Shown here piece by piece: positions 45,799 through 54,231 of a stretch of DNA of 64,000 bases; within the stretch, counting starts at the first letter, position 1; each line of letters starts with the position of its first letter. A model generated the notes under the pieces. It was not told the origin of the DNA, ran no database searches, and saw only the letters and a program-made list of their open reading frames with translations. This DNA is from Streptococcus oralis ATCC 35037. GTDB taxonomy: Bacteria; Bacillota; Bacilli; Lactobacillales; Streptococcaceae. The stretch covers positions 1,646,501 to 1,710,500 of the forward strand of contig NZ_LR134336.1 in NCBI RefSeq assembly GCF_900637025.1. The letters run 5' to 3'. The position numbers and the translations under genes are program-made.

Positions 45799-47169
45799 CT
45801 AGTATTGTCCTTTGGCTGCCAAGATTGCCTTGCCTTCTTTTATCAGGGGATGGCGGAAAAGTGAAAAGTACAGTTGTGTAGTCATGGCAACCCAGATAAG
45901 GGGTTCACAAAGGATAACCCCCCTATAGCCTGCCCAAGGGATAATCAAAACCACAAAAACGATTTTCCCGATGAGTTCTATAAAGCTGGAAACTAGAGGA
46001 AGGACTTTCTGCCCCAAGCCCTGCAAGCAATTGCGATAAATCAGCAAGAGGCTCAAAATCGGATAAAAGACTGAACTGATTTGCAGGTAGAGGCTACCAT
46101 TTTCTACCAAGTAAGTATCTGTCGAACTGGCCAAGAAAGAAACCAAACTAGGACTGGCAAAAAAGAGGAAGATACAAACAAAACCTGCCCAGGACATGCT
46201 CAGGCGACTCCCAATACCAAGTCCTTGAACAATGCGGTCTGGTCGCTTCGCACCGAGATTCTGAGAGGCAAAGGTCGTCATGGCAGAAGAAATAGCCGTC
46301 ATTGGAAGGAGCGCAAAAGCCATGATGCGTCGCGCCGCTGTTTGGGCACTTATAATTACTGCTCCAAAAGTATTGACAGAAGACTGTAAAATCACGCTAC
46401 CAATGGACACAATCGAACTCATCAGACCCATAGCCAAACCTTGCTCCAAGAGATCCGCATACAAGGCCTTGTTCCATTTAAAATGCTTGAGTTGAGGAAG
46501 CAGTTCTGGAACACTCTTACGGATATAGAAAAAGCAAAGAACCGCTGACAAGCCTTGTGAAATAATAGTAGCAAGCCCCGCAGATTGAACTCCCAGATGC
46601 AGTTGCGTAATAAAATACAAATCCAGAACCACATTGACCAAGGCAGAAAAAATCAGGAATCCAAGGGCTGCTAGACTGTCACCAATAGACCGCAACAAGC
46701 CTGCAAAAAGATTATAGGCAAAGCTGACACTGACACAAGTCACAATCATAGAAATATATTGATAGGATTGAGGAAGGATTTCTGCCGGGGTATCTAAATA
46801 TTGCAGGAGTGGATACAGACCGACAAAGCCCATCAGCATGACCACAATGCTCAAAAGAGCACCTAAAATCCAAGTTGCTGCTACTGCTTCTTTAATTTTA
46901 GTGAAATTACGAGCCCCATAATAGCGGGCAATGACAATCCCCATGCCATTTCCAACACCAAGCGTAAAGCCTATAATCAAGTCAAAAATGGCAGTTGTCG
47001 CCCCTACTGCTGCCAAGGAATCTTGACCAAGAAATCGTCCAACAATCAAGACGTCAGCTGTATTATAAAGCTGTTGAAAGATATTAGACAGCAAGATTGG
47101 AAAGGCAAAGCTTAACAGCGCAGGAAGAATAGGACCATGTATCAAGTCCACGGATCGTTTCTTATTCAT
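45799..47169 (-). CDS. MATE-family multidrug/metabolite exporter
   Basis: 456 residues with 12 membrane segments in two related halves (LIHGPILPALLSFAFPILLSN... ; LLEQGLAMGLMSSIVSIGSVI...). MATE proteins use Na+ or H+ antiport to expel cationic drugs or metabolites. Not the DinF-type neighbour of recA, since it lies on the other side of yebC and GNAT and reads more like NorM/NorA-type MATE. No ribosome site precedes the ATG, and the -10 is only 6 nt upstream of it, so the mRNA is probably leaderless. Confidence 0.92.
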   Translation of the reverse strand: MNKKRSVDLIHGPILPALLSFAFPILLSNIFQQLYNTADVLIVGRFLGQDSLAAVGATTAIFDLIIGFTLGVGNGMGIVIARYYGARNFTKIKEAVAATWILGALLSIVVMLMGFVGLYPLLQYLDTPAEILPQSYQYISMIVTCVSVSFAYNLFAGLLRSIGDSLAALGFLIFSALVNVVLDLYFITQLHLGVQSAGLATIISQGLSAVLCFFYIRKSVPELLPQLKHFKWNKALYADLLEQGLAMGLMSSIVSIGSVILQSSVNTFGAVIISAQTAARRIMAFALLPMTAISSAMTTFASQNLGAKRPDRIVQGLGIGSRLSMSWAGFVCIFLFFASPSLVSFLASSTDTYLVENGSLYLQISSVFYPILSLLLIYRNCLQGLGQKVLPLVSSFIELIGKIVFVVLIIPWAGYRGVILCEPLIWVAMTTQLYFSLFRHPLIKEGKAILAAKGQY

Positions 47170-47175
47170 AAAGCT

Positions 47176-47184
47176 ATTATATCA
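47176..47184 (-). promoter_or_regulatory. Extended -10 abutting the MATE start codon
   Basis: Minus-strand TGATATAAT (TATAAT at 47176-47181) with only AGCTTT between it and the ATG at 47169. Expected transcription start falls on or next to the ATG. Confidence 0.65.
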
Positions 47185-47230
47185 GCTTTCTAAAGGAGCG
47201 ACAAGGCTCTGTCACTAAGTTTGCAATCAA

Positions 47231-47259
47231 TTGCTTACAGAGAGACAATTTGCTATAAT
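47231..47259 (+). promoter_or_regulatory. Promoter of the GNAT gene
   Basis: Plus-strand TTGCTT (47231-47236), 17-bp spacer, extended -10 TGCTATAAT (TATAAT at 47254-47259). Confidence 0.75.
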
Positions 47260-47278
47260 CAAGAAAAGGAGGTCATTT

Positions 47279-47833
47279 ATGAGTTTGACCAGTCAATTAA
47301 TTACCGATGTATTTCCCGATCTGGATAAGGTTGAGAAGCTAAACAAGGAAGCATTCCCCGAGGAAGAACGAGTTCCTCTGTCAGAGTTTTTACGCTATCA
47401 GGACCGAGAAGACGCCCACTTTTTTGCTTTTTATAACCAAGAAGAATTCGTCGGCTTTGCTTTTGCCATCTCCAACCCAAAGGCCTTCTATATCAGCTTT
47501 TTTGCCATCATGCCCCACCTGAGAAGCCACGGGTACGGAAAGGAAATTATCGAGAAGCTGACTGAGTTTTACCAGCGAACCATGTTGCTTGAAGTCGAGC
47601 GATTAGATGAAGAATGCGATAACTTGGAGCAAAGAAAGTCCCGCATGGATTTCTATCGCCAAAATGGTTTCAGAACAGCCAACGCTTTTCTAGAGTACGA
47701 GGGTTTGAGTTTTGAAATTCTCTACCGTGGCGACCATTTTGACGAAGAAGCCTATCGCGATATCTTCCAAAAGTTACAGAATGAACATTATTTTGACTTT
47801 CATATAGAGTATCGTCGTTTTAGTGACCATTAA
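47279..47833 (+). CDS. GNAT-family N-acetyltransferase
   Basis: 184 residues; the acetyl-CoA-binding segment is visible (IMPHLRSHGYGKEIIEKL). I chose the ATG at 47279 because AAAAGGAGG lies 7 nt upstream; the frame extends back to 47231, which is the -35. Monocistronic, divergent from the MATE gene, ending in a strong shared terminator. The acceptor substrate is unknown. Confidence 0.88.
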   Translation: MSLTSQLITDVFPDLDKVEKLNKEAFPEEERVPLSEFLRYQDREDAHFFAFYNQEEFVGFAFAISNPKAFYISFFAIMPHLRSHGYGKEIIEKLTEFYQRTMLLEVERLDEECDNLEQRKSRMDFYRQNGFRTANAFLEYEGLSFEILYRGDHFDEEAYRDIFQKLQNEHYFDFHIEYRRFSDH

Positions 47834-47887
47834 ACAGGACTTGTCCATCTGGTGAAGAACATCTCTTTTTCGATAGAAGCTACATAT

Positions 47888-47921
47888 AAAAATGCATGTA
47901 ACCACGATTACATGCATTTTT
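47888..47921. terminator. Bidirectional terminator
   Basis: AAAAATGCATGTAA / TTACATGCATTTTT, perfect 14-bp stem with a 6-nt loop, between the convergent GNAT and PspC-domain genes. Confidence 0.95.
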
Positions 47922-47963
47922 TATTTTCAACTGATCAGAATAAACTTTTATTCTCTCTATGGC

Positions 47964-48158
47964 TTAAGCTTCTGCATTGCCTTCTGGAAGAAGGAAGTAG
48001 AGAACAGCATAAGCTAAGATTCCAGAACCACCAAGTAGGGTGAAGATGATCCAAAGTGCACGAACAAGTGTGTGGTCCATGTTAAAGTAGTCACCGATAC
48101 CTGCACAAACACCAGCAATCTTTTTGTCTTGTACGTTACGAACAAGGCGTTTTTCCAT
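47964..48158 (-). CDS. PspC-domain small membrane protein
   Basis: 64 residues: PspC domain (RNVQDKKIAGVCAGIGDYFNMDHTLVRALW) followed by one long hydrophobic segment and YFLLPEG. PspC proteins are linked to envelope-stress responses (phage-shock or LiaR-type). Monocistronic with its own promoter; no operator for a stress regulator was recognised. Confidence 0.93.
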   Translation of the reverse strand: MEKRLVRNVQDKKIAGVCAGIGDYFNMDHTLVRALWIIFTLLGGSGILAYAVLYFLLPEGNAEA

Positions 48159-48189
48159 TATAGTAGTCTCCTTTTTATAGAATGATTTA

Positions 48190-48218
48190 ATTTTATCATC
48201 AAATTAAAAAAATTGCAA
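48190..48218 (-). promoter_or_regulatory. Promoter of the PspC-domain gene
   Basis: Minus-strand TTGCAA (48213-48218), 17-bp T-rich spacer, extended -10 TGATAAAAT (TAAAAT at 48190-48195). Confidence 0.7.
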
Positions 48219-48295
48219 CAGTTTTTTTAATTTTTTTGATTAAATACTCTTTTATTACGCTTTTGAAGCTTATGGAGAGTTAATAATTAAACATA

Positions 48296-48323
48296 AAAAG
48301 CAGAGAAAGACTTCTCCGCTTTT
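48296..48323 (-). terminator. recA terminator
   Basis: AAAAGCGGAGAA / TTCTCTGCTTTT stem (one G-U or mismatch) with a 4-nt loop, directly after the recA stop. No dinF or lytA follows, unlike the pneumococcal operon. Confidence 0.88.
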
Positions 48324-48327
48324 ATTT

Positions 48328-49476
48328 TTATTCTTCAATTTCGATTCCAAGATCATCGCCAAGGTCAAGTGTTACTTCTTGATTAGAAGTCGCCTCCGCT
48401 ACTGGACTATGATCAGAAGCTTCTTCATCTTCAATCAACCCATATTGAACACGAACTTGATGGTCAATAGCATCAAAAATCTCTGGGTGATCCGCCAAGT
48501 ATTTCTTAGCATTTTCAGATCCTTGTCCGATTTTTTCACCCTTGTAAGAGTACCATGCTCCCGCTTTTTGGATGATATCGAGATCACTTGCGATCTTCAA
48601 GAGCTCACCAGTTTTAGAAATCCCTTCTCCGTACATGATTTCAACAAAGGCTTCCTTAAATGGTGGAGCTACCTTGTTTTTCACGACCTTGATCTTGGTT
48701 TCCTTACCGACATTGGTATCTTTTTGGTCACCAGTTCCTTTGATTTGTGTGCTTCCACGAACATCCAAACGGACTGAAGCGTAGAATTTCAAAGCACGTC
48801 CACCAGGTGTTGTTTCTGGATTTCCAAACATGACCCCAACTTTTTCACGCAATTGGTTGATAAAGATGGCAATTGTTTTGGTTTTATTGATAGAAGCTCC
48901 GAGTTTACGCATGGCCTGGCTCATCATTCGAGCCTGCAAACCAACGTGACTGTCTCCAATATCCCCATCAATTTCCGCACGAGGTACAAGGGCCGCAACT
49001 GAGTCGATAACGACAAGGTCAACTGCACCTGAGTCAATCAATTTTCCAGCAATTTCAAGACCTTGTTCACCTGAGTCTGGTTGTGACAAGAGCAATTCGT
49101 CAATATTCACACCAAGGGCTGCAGCATAGGCTGGGTCAAGAGCATGTTCCGCATCGATAAAGGCTGCAATACCACCTTCTTTCTGTGCTTGCGCAACAGC
49201 GTGAAGGGCAACCGTTGTCTTACCAGATGATTCTGGTCCATAGATTTCGATGATACGTCCTTTAGGATAACCACCTGAACCAAGGGCAATGTCAAGAGCC
49301 AATGAGCCTGAGCTCATCACTTGCACCTTTTGCTCTGCACGTTCACCCAAGCGCATGATTGAACCCTTACCAAAGTCTTTCTCAATCAATTTAAGAGCAT
49401 CGTTCAATGCTTTTTCACGGTCAGCTCCAAATTTTTTCCCAATTTCATCTAATTTTTTTGTTGGTTTTTTCGCCAT
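48328..49476 (-). CDS. recA: RecA recombinase
   Basis: Strand-exchange ATPase for recombination, repair and natural transformation. 382 residues. Walker [10 protein letters not shown], Walker [11 protein letters not shown], and L1/L2 loops (e.g. [22 protein letters not shown]) are normal, with an acidic C-terminal tail. It follows cinA by 54 nt on the same strand and should be induced with it from the competence promoter at 50805-50812. Confidence 0.98.
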   Translation of the reverse strand: MAKKPTKKLDEIGKKFGADREKALNDALKLIEKDFGKGSIMRLGERAEQKVQVMSSGSLALDIALGSGGYPKGRIIEIYGPESSGKTTVALHAVAQAQKEGGIAAFIDAEHALDPAYAAALGVNIDELLLSQPDSGEQGLEIAGKLIDSGAVDLVVIDSVAALVPRAEIDGDIGDSHVGLQARMMSQAMRKLGASINKTKTIAIFINQLREKVGVMFGNPETTPGGRALKFYASVRLDVRGSTQIKGTGDQKDTNVGKETKIKVVKNKVAPPFKEAFVEIMYGEGISKTGELLKIASDLDIIQKAGAWYSYKGEKIGQGSENAKKYLADHPEIFDAIDHQVRVQYGLIEDEEASDHSPVAEATSNQEVTLDLGDDLGIEIEE

Positions 49477-49530
49477 TTTGTTCTCCTATATTCTACTGGT
49501 CCTTCGACCTATCTTTCATTATACCAAAAT

Positions 49531-50787
49531 TTAGTCACTTAATAAAGTCTTGCGAACTAGGTTAAAGGCATGCATAACCGCGATGTGACGTACATCTGCT
49601 CGACTCCGTCCTGCGATATTAGCCTTGATCACTTCTGTCCCTTTTGCATGTGCCAGTCCAATAAAAACTGTGCCAGCTGGATGCCCCTCTAGGCTATCTG
49701 GCCCAGCTACACCTGTCAGACTGACTCCATAATCAGACTGAGTCTTGAGCCGTGCCTGCTCTGCCATTTTTCGAGCCGTAAACTCAGAAACGACCCCGTG
49801 TTCTTTTAGCTCTTGCTCGGAAATATCCAACATCTTAGACTTTTCTTCTAAACTGTAAGTGACAAAACCGCCATTAAAGATTGCTGAAACGCCCGAAAAG
49901 TCTGCTAATGTCGCTTGAAAGAGACCTGCCGTCAAGCTTTCTGCCGCAGTAATGCTTTTCTGTCTCTTCTTTAGCTCTTCTACAACGACACTTGCGAGGC
50001 TGGTTTCTTCCCCATATCCATAACAGATATCTCGTAGAGAAATCCCCTCGAAAGTTTGACGATCCAAGATTTGATTTTCTAAGATGTCCAGTGCTTGATC
50101 AGCCTTTTCTTGACTAACTGCTTTTGTAGACAAGCGCAAGGTCACTTCTCCTGTTTTGGCATACGGTGCCAAAGTCGGATCGGTTTGATGGTCAATCAAA
50201 TCCGCCAAAATGGTCACCAACTGACTCTCCCCAATTCCAAAGAAACGGAGCACTCGTGAGTACAGTTTGGTTCCTGTCATCAGCATGGGCAAGAGTTGAT
50301 TTAATACCATAGGTTTCAATTCACTAGGTGGTCCTGGAAGGACCACGTAGGTTACACCATCCACTTCCAATACTCCTCCTACTGCTAAACCTGTCTCATT
50401 TGGCAGTGGAGTCGCCCCTTCTACAATTTGGGCTTGGCGCTCATTATTCGGTGTCCGAGCATAGTCAGGTCTATGAGCAAAGAAAATATCCAGTTTCTCT
50501 TGCGCTTGAGGGTCAAACACTAGATCTTTTCCTAAAAATTTTGCCAGGGTTTGTTTGGTCAAATCATCCTCAGTTGGTCCCAAGCCCCCTGTCAAAATCA
50601 CAAGATTACTACGTTGACTCGCAATCTCAAGCAAGGACAAAAGACGAGCTTCATTATCTCCAACAGCAGTTTGGAAGTAGACATCTACCCCGATTTCGGC
50701 TAGTTTCTCTGATAAAAACTGAGCATTGGTATTGACAATCTGCCCTGTTAAAATTTCTGTTCCGACAGCAATAATTTCTGCTTTCAT
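49531..50787 (-). CDS. cinA: Competence/damage-inducible protein CinA
   Basis: 418 residues: N-terminal MoCF/MogA-like domain (about 1-170: [20 protein letters not shown]) and C-terminal CinA domain (about 255-415: [22 protein letters not shown]), the latter a nicotinamide-mononucleotide deamidase in characterised members. In pneumococcus it helps bring RecA to DNA during transformation. First gene of cinA-recA, behind a SigX-type cin-box. Confidence 0.96.
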   Translation of the reverse strand: MKAEIIAVGTEILTGQIVNTNAQFLSEKLAEIGVDVYFQTAVGDNEARLLSLLEIASQRSNLVILTGGLGPTEDDLTKQTLAKFLGKDLVFDPQAQEKLDIFFAHRPDYARTPNNERQAQIVEGATPLPNETGLAVGGVLEVDGVTYVVLPGPPSELKPMVLNQLLPMLMTGTKLYSRVLRFFGIGESQLVTILADLIDHQTDPTLAPYAKTGEVTLRLSTKAVSQEKADQALDILENQILDRQTFEGISLRDICYGYGEETSLASVVVEELKKRQKSITAAESLTAGLFQATLADFSGVSAIFNGGFVTYSLEEKSKMLDISEQELKEHGVVSEFTARKMAEQARLKTQSDYGVSLTGVAGPDSLEGHPAGTVFIGLAHAKGTEVIKANIAGRSRADVRHIAVMHAFNLVRKTLLSD

Positions 50788-50804
50788 GTTTCCTCCTACT
50801 TATC

Positions 50805-50812
50805 TATTCGAA
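50805..50812 (-). promoter_or_regulatory. SigX (ComX) cin-box of the cinA-recA operon
   Basis: Minus-strand TTCGAATA, one base from the streptococcal combox TACGAATA, preceded by a T-rich stretch and located 17 nt from the cinA ATG. No SigA -35/-10 pair in this short gap, so late-competence transcription is the expected mode. Confidence 0.8.
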
Positions 50813-50818
50813 TTTTTT

Positions 50819-50846
50819 TGAAAAAATCGCAGGAAATTTCCCACGA
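50819..50846 (-). terminator. Terminator of the comM-tsaE-GNAT-LCP operon
   Basis: Minus-strand AAATCGTGGGAAA / TTTCCTGCGATTT, 13-bp stem with two G-U pairs, followed by a T-run (to 50819) that runs into the T-rich upstream part of the cin-box. Confidence 0.82.
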
Positions 50847-50859
50847 TTTGATTCTTTTC

Positions 50860-51900
50860 TTATTCTGCTTCTTCGTTTGAAGCGTTAGTACTGGTTGAAG
50901 GTGCTGTCCGACCAAAGGCTGTTTCGTACAGTACCGCATTGGTTTCCAATTCTGTCACTGGCTCTTTACCTAGTGAACGACGCAAGAGATTTTGCATCTC
51001 GAGCATATGTTCTGAAGTGACGATTTGATAAGAAATTCCCTGTAGCTCAGCATCTTCCCCACGCAATTGATGCGTTTCGATATTCTTGAAAGAATCTTGA
51101 TAGCCAAGCAATTGTGGAATGCTCTTAGCTGACAAGTCCACATTGGTCTGCATGTTATCACTCAAAGCTTTGAGGATACCTTGATAATGACTCACACTGT
51201 TTAGGCTCAAAACCTTCTCAACGATTTTTTGAATGACTTCACGTTGACGTTTTTGACGACCATAGTCTCCCTCTGGGTCTTGGTAACGCATCCGTGAATA
51301 CACCAAGGCTTCCTCCCCATTCAAGGTTTGTTCTCCAACACCGATGGAAATCTTATTGAACTCTTCTTGGTCAGCAATCGAAATTGGGAAACCGAGTGTA
51401 TTGTTGACGGTGATCCCACCAACTGCATCCACCAATTGTTGAAGCCCCTGCATGTTAACCATCACATAGCGGTCAATGTGGATATTCATCATCTTTTGAA
51501 TAGTAGAAATTGCAAGTTCCGCACCACCATTAGCATAGGCCGCATTGAGTTTGGCTTCCTGAACTTGACCGTTTCCAGTCTCAATCTTGGTCAAAATATC
51601 CCGTTCCAAACTCATCATAGTGGTTTTCTTTGTTTTGGGATTAACCGTCAGGAGAATCATGGAATCACTATTTCCCGCCCACGGGTCTGTACGTTCCACA
51701 TTTCCCGTATCTACCCCCATCAAGAGGATGGTCAGAGGCTCCGTCGCTTCGATAACGTTGGTTTCTTCCCCGATTTTTTTGTAAGTCTTTTTACTTAGGG
51801 TTTCTGTTCCCTGTTGGTAGATGGTATAGCCATAAACCGCTACACCTAAAACTGTTACTGCTAGGAAACCTAGCACCATTCCAATTAATTTTTTAATCAT
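50860..51900 (-). CDS. LytR-CpsA-Psr (LCP) family cell-wall glycopolymer ligase
   Basis: 346 residues: one N-terminal membrane segment (about 5-27) and an extracellular LCP domain (TEPLTILLMGVDTGNVERTDPWAGNSDSM, DRYVMVNMQGL, MRYQDPEGDYGRQKRQREVI). LCP proteins attach teichoic acid or capsule to peptidoglycan. In pneumococcus this is the last gene of the comM operon. The ribosome site is weak, 4 nt after the GNAT stop, so translation is probably coupled. Confidence 0.93.
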   Translation of the reverse strand: MIKKLIGMVLGFLAVTVLGVAVYGYTIYQQGTETLSKKTYKKIGEETNVIEATEPLTILLMGVDTGNVERTDPWAGNSDSMILLTVNPKTKKTTMMSLERDILTKIETGNGQVQEAKLNAAYANGGAELAISTIQKMMNIHIDRYVMVNMQGLQQLVDAVGGITVNNTLGFPISIADQEEFNKISIGVGEQTLNGEEALVYSRMRYQDPEGDYGRQKRQREVIQKIVEKVLSLNSVSHYQGILKALSDNMQTNVDLSAKSIPQLLGYQDSFKNIETHQLRGEDAELQGISYQIVTSEHMLEMQNLLRRSLGKEPVTELETNAVLYETAFGRTAPSTSTNASNEEAE

Positions 51901-51904
51901 CTCG

Positions 51905-52426
51905 TTATTTATTTATCAGCTTGCCCATAAGACAAACATCTAAAAATATCCCTTCTGCTAAATAGGCTCCTCTTTCTTGTAAGCCTTCTGTGATAAATCC
52001 CATTTTTGAATAGAGGTGGACTGCAGCCTCGTTTCGTTTTTGTACACTAAGTTGCAAACGGCGCAAGACGCCACTGACTTTAGCCCACTCGATGCCTTCT
52101 TCTAGAAGTATAGTCGCCAAGCCTTGGTTCCAAAATTTCTTGCGAACTGCTAAAAAAACATCACCGATATGTCGAACTCTTAAATGTTGGTCCGCTGTGA
52201 TATTTAAAACTCCTGCAATCTCATCATTCAGTAAGGCGAGGAGAGTAATTTGATTCTCTGATACAGCTTGTTTTTCGATAAAAAGAGCCATTTCAGAAGC
52301 TGTCATCATGATACCATTTTCATCCAAACTGGTAAAATCTGTCTCTTGACCGACACAATCTAAAAATGCAATTAAGGCTGTAGCATCTGATGTCTCTGCC
52401 TCACGAATACACAACTCATACTCCAT
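51905..52426 (-). CDS. GNAT-family acetyltransferase (comM operon)
   Basis: 173 residues with a GNAT fold; acetyl-CoA-binding segment FLAVRKKFWNQGLATILLEEG. I chose the ATG at 52426 because AAGGAG lies 7 nt upstream; it overlaps the end of tsaE by 11 nt. Third gene of the comM-tsaE-GNAT-LCP operon. Substrate unknown; it is not RimI by length or motif. Confidence 0.9.
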   Translation of the reverse strand: MEYELCIREAETSDATALIAFLDCVGQETDFTSLDENGIMMTASEMALFIEKQAVSENQITLLALLNDEIAGVLNITADQHLRVRHIGDVFLAVRKKFWNQGLATILLEEGIEWAKVSGVLRRLQLSVQKRNEAAVHLYSKMGFITEGLQERGAYLAEGIFLDVCLMGKLINK

Positions 52427-52859
52427 CTTGAAGCTCCTTGATGAGTTGTCCAGCCCGAGAGCCATGAGCCGTAAAATGAAGACAACGACCCTCAGCTTCT
52501 TTCAAAATTTCCAATTCCAAGTAAGAATCTGGTAAATCTTCACCCAAAAGATGCCCCCACTCAATAACAGTCACACCACCTCCAAAGAGAAACTCATCCA
52601 AGTCAATAGAATCAGCATCACCTTCGATACGGTAGACATCCAAGTGGTAAAGTGGCAAACGCCCTTCGTACTCTCTAACAATGGTATAGGTTGGACTTTT
52701 AATCATCTGACGGATATCCAAGCCCTTAGCAAGGCCTTTTGTAAAGGTTGTTTTACCCGCTCCCAACTCTCCAGTCAAGATCAGAACATCGTCTTTTTGA
52801 AGCAAATGACCTAATCTTTCTCCGAGAGCTAGAAGCTCTTCTTCATTTTTTGTGTGCAT
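52416..52859 (-). CDS. tsaE: tRNA t6A37 biosynthesis ATPase TsaE
   Basis: 147 residues. P-loop GELGAGKTTF and the conserved SPTYTIVREYEG and DVYRI segments are typical. With TsaB and TsaD it forms threonylcarbamoyl-adenosine on ANN-decoding tRNAs; those partners are not in the window. Second gene of the ComE-controlled comM operon. Confidence 0.95.
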   Translation of the reverse strand: MHTKNEEELLALGERLGHLLQKDDVLILTGELGAGKTTFTKGLAKGLDIRQMIKSPTYTIVREYEGRLPLYHLDVYRIEGDADSIDLDEFLFGGGVTVIEWGHLLGEDLPDSYLELEILKEAEGRCLHFTAHGSRAGQLIKELQDGV

Positions 52860-52942
52860 GCTACTATTATACCAAAAAGTTTTCTTTTGTGTGAATTTTC
52901 TTTATGGACTTACTATAACAATTTTGAAAGATTCTCCTCCAC

Positions 52943-53566
52943 TTAAAAGAATACAACTATTGAAAAAACAAACAGGATATCCCGAATCAGGTGCCCATAA
53001 AAGGAGATTTCCCTTTGGATACATTTGGGAAAAAGGAAACGTGCGCATAGAAAACCAACACTGATATAAAAGAAAATCGAGGAAATCACTAAGGGATTCC
53101 TCAAGAAAACCATCGTAGCTAGAACGGAAATGACGACTGTTTTCTTTTTATTTAGGTGATTTTCTATATCGCGAAAAATTTTATCAAAAGGTAAGAAAAT
53201 CAATAGATCTACTCCTAGCAAGAAAAAGAAGGAGGGTAAAAAGAGGTCAACCAGTTCCTGCTGCAATTTGCTAGTGGTTTGGATGCTTTCTGAGAGAACC
53301 AGACAGGTTGCCAGAAGATTGACTACTAAAAGGAGGCAATAAACAAGGCTCACTTTCTTTTGAACATGTAAAATACTATGTCTAGACTGGTCTGCTGTAT
53401 GGAAATAATTTATCCCAGCGCACAAAACAGAAATTCCTACTATCAAAATCAAAAAGTAAGCATTGGTCTGTTTTAAAGATAAAAAGGATTCTTTCCATAA
53501 TAGGCAACTACTAAAACTAATCTGGATGACTGCAATCAGTAACAATAGGCGAATTGATTTTACCAT
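52943..53566 (-). CDS. comM: ComM, competence-induced membrane immunity protein
   Basis: 207 residues, about six membrane segments, e.g. SIRLLLLIAVIQISF at the start. Protects competent cells against the CbpD/LytA/CbpA-type fratricide lysins. Identified by size, topology, position upstream of tsaE-GNAT-LCP (the pneumococcal order), the ComE direct repeat and the conserved C-terminal FYGHLIRDILFV segment. I chose the ATG at 53566 because GGGAGGG lies upstream; the frame extends to 53680 but runs across the promoter and ComE site. Confidence 0.87.
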   Translation of the reverse strand: MVKSIRLLLLIAVIQISFSSCLLWKESFLSLKQTNAYFLILIVGISVLCAGINYFHTADQSRHSILHVQKKVSLVYCLLLVVNLLATCLVLSESIQTTSKLQQELVDLFLPSFFFLLGVDLLIFLPFDKIFRDIENHLNKKKTVVISVLATMVFLRNPLVISSIFFYISVGFLCARFLFPKCIQREISFYGHLIRDILFVFSIVVFF

Positions 53567-53588
53567 TTCTTTTCCCTCCCTATATGGG

Positions 53589-53656
53589 ATTATACCTTGT
53601 GAGGAGTTTGAAATGATTGTTTCCGCCTCAAGTGTTCTTTTTTTGTGCTCAACTGA
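53589..53656 (-). promoter_or_regulatory. ComE-dependent early competence promoter
   Basis: Minus-strand direct repeat TCAGTTGAG (53648-53656), exactly 12 nt, ACACTTGAG (53627-53635), fitting the ComE consensus of two 9-mers separated by 12 bp. -10 TATAAT at 53589-53594. No SigA -35 is needed in this class. Confidence 0.88.
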
Positions 53657-53700
53657 CCAAAAAACAGCTCTCTTGTGCACAGAACTGTTCTTTTACCAGT

Positions 53701-54120
53701 CTAATCCTTAAACCAGAGAGCAATTTCACGTTTTGCAGAAGCTTCCGAATCGGAGCCATGAACTACATTTTGAATAGCTTGATTGTCTCCTGCTGCTTTA
53801 GCAAAATCTCCTCGGATAGTTCCAGGCAAGGCTTCTTCTGGACGAGTAGCTCCCATCATACTACGCCAAGTTTCAATCACTTTCGGACCTGATAGAATGC
53901 CCACCACTACCGGTCCTGAGGTCATAAACTGACGGATAGGAGGATAAAAACTTTTTTCAACCAAGTCTTGATAGTGTTGGTCAATCAAAACTTCTGAAAC
54001 TGCTGAACGCAACTCTAATTTTTCGATTTTGAAACCACGCTCCTCAATTCTTTTCAGAACCTGACCAACCAGCCCTCTTTTCACACCATCTGGCTTAATG
54101 ATAAAGAATGTTTGTTCCAT
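53701..54120 (-). CDS. ndk: Nucleoside diphosphate kinase
   Basis: Balances NTP and dNTP pools by phosphotransfer via an active-site His. 139 residues, usual length; N-terminus [18 protein letters not shown] and the active-site segment [15 protein letters not shown] (His in VVHGSDS) are intact. I chose the ATG at 54120 because CAAGGAGG precedes it; an upstream frame to 54213 overlaps the rpoC terminator. Extended -10 TGGTAGAAT upstream (54152-54157). Confidence 0.95.
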   Translation of the reverse strand: MEQTFFIIKPDGVKRGLVGQVLKRIEERGFKIEKLELRSAVSEVLIDQHYQDLVEKSFYPPIRQFMTSGPVVVGILSGPKVIETWRSMMGATRPEEALPGTIRGDFAKAAGDNQAIQNVVHGSDSEASAKREIALWFKD

Positions 54121-54197
54121 ACGGACACCTCCTTGGCATTTTAGTTCTTCTATTCTACCATACTTTATGAAAAAGTGGGAAAATTTTTCTGAAATAA

Positions 54198-54226
54198 AAC
54201 AAAGAGAACCCAAAGGTTCTCTTGTT
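54198..54226 (-). terminator. rpoC terminator
   Basis: Minus-strand stem around AGAGAACC / GGTTCTCT with a 4-nt loop and T-rich tail, just past the rpoC stop. Confidence 0.9.
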
Positions 54227-54231
54227 TGCTT

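Noticed and set aside
53567..53680. Longer N-terminus for comM
   Set aside because: This extension covers the -10 and the ComE repeats, and a good ribosome site precedes the inner ATG.
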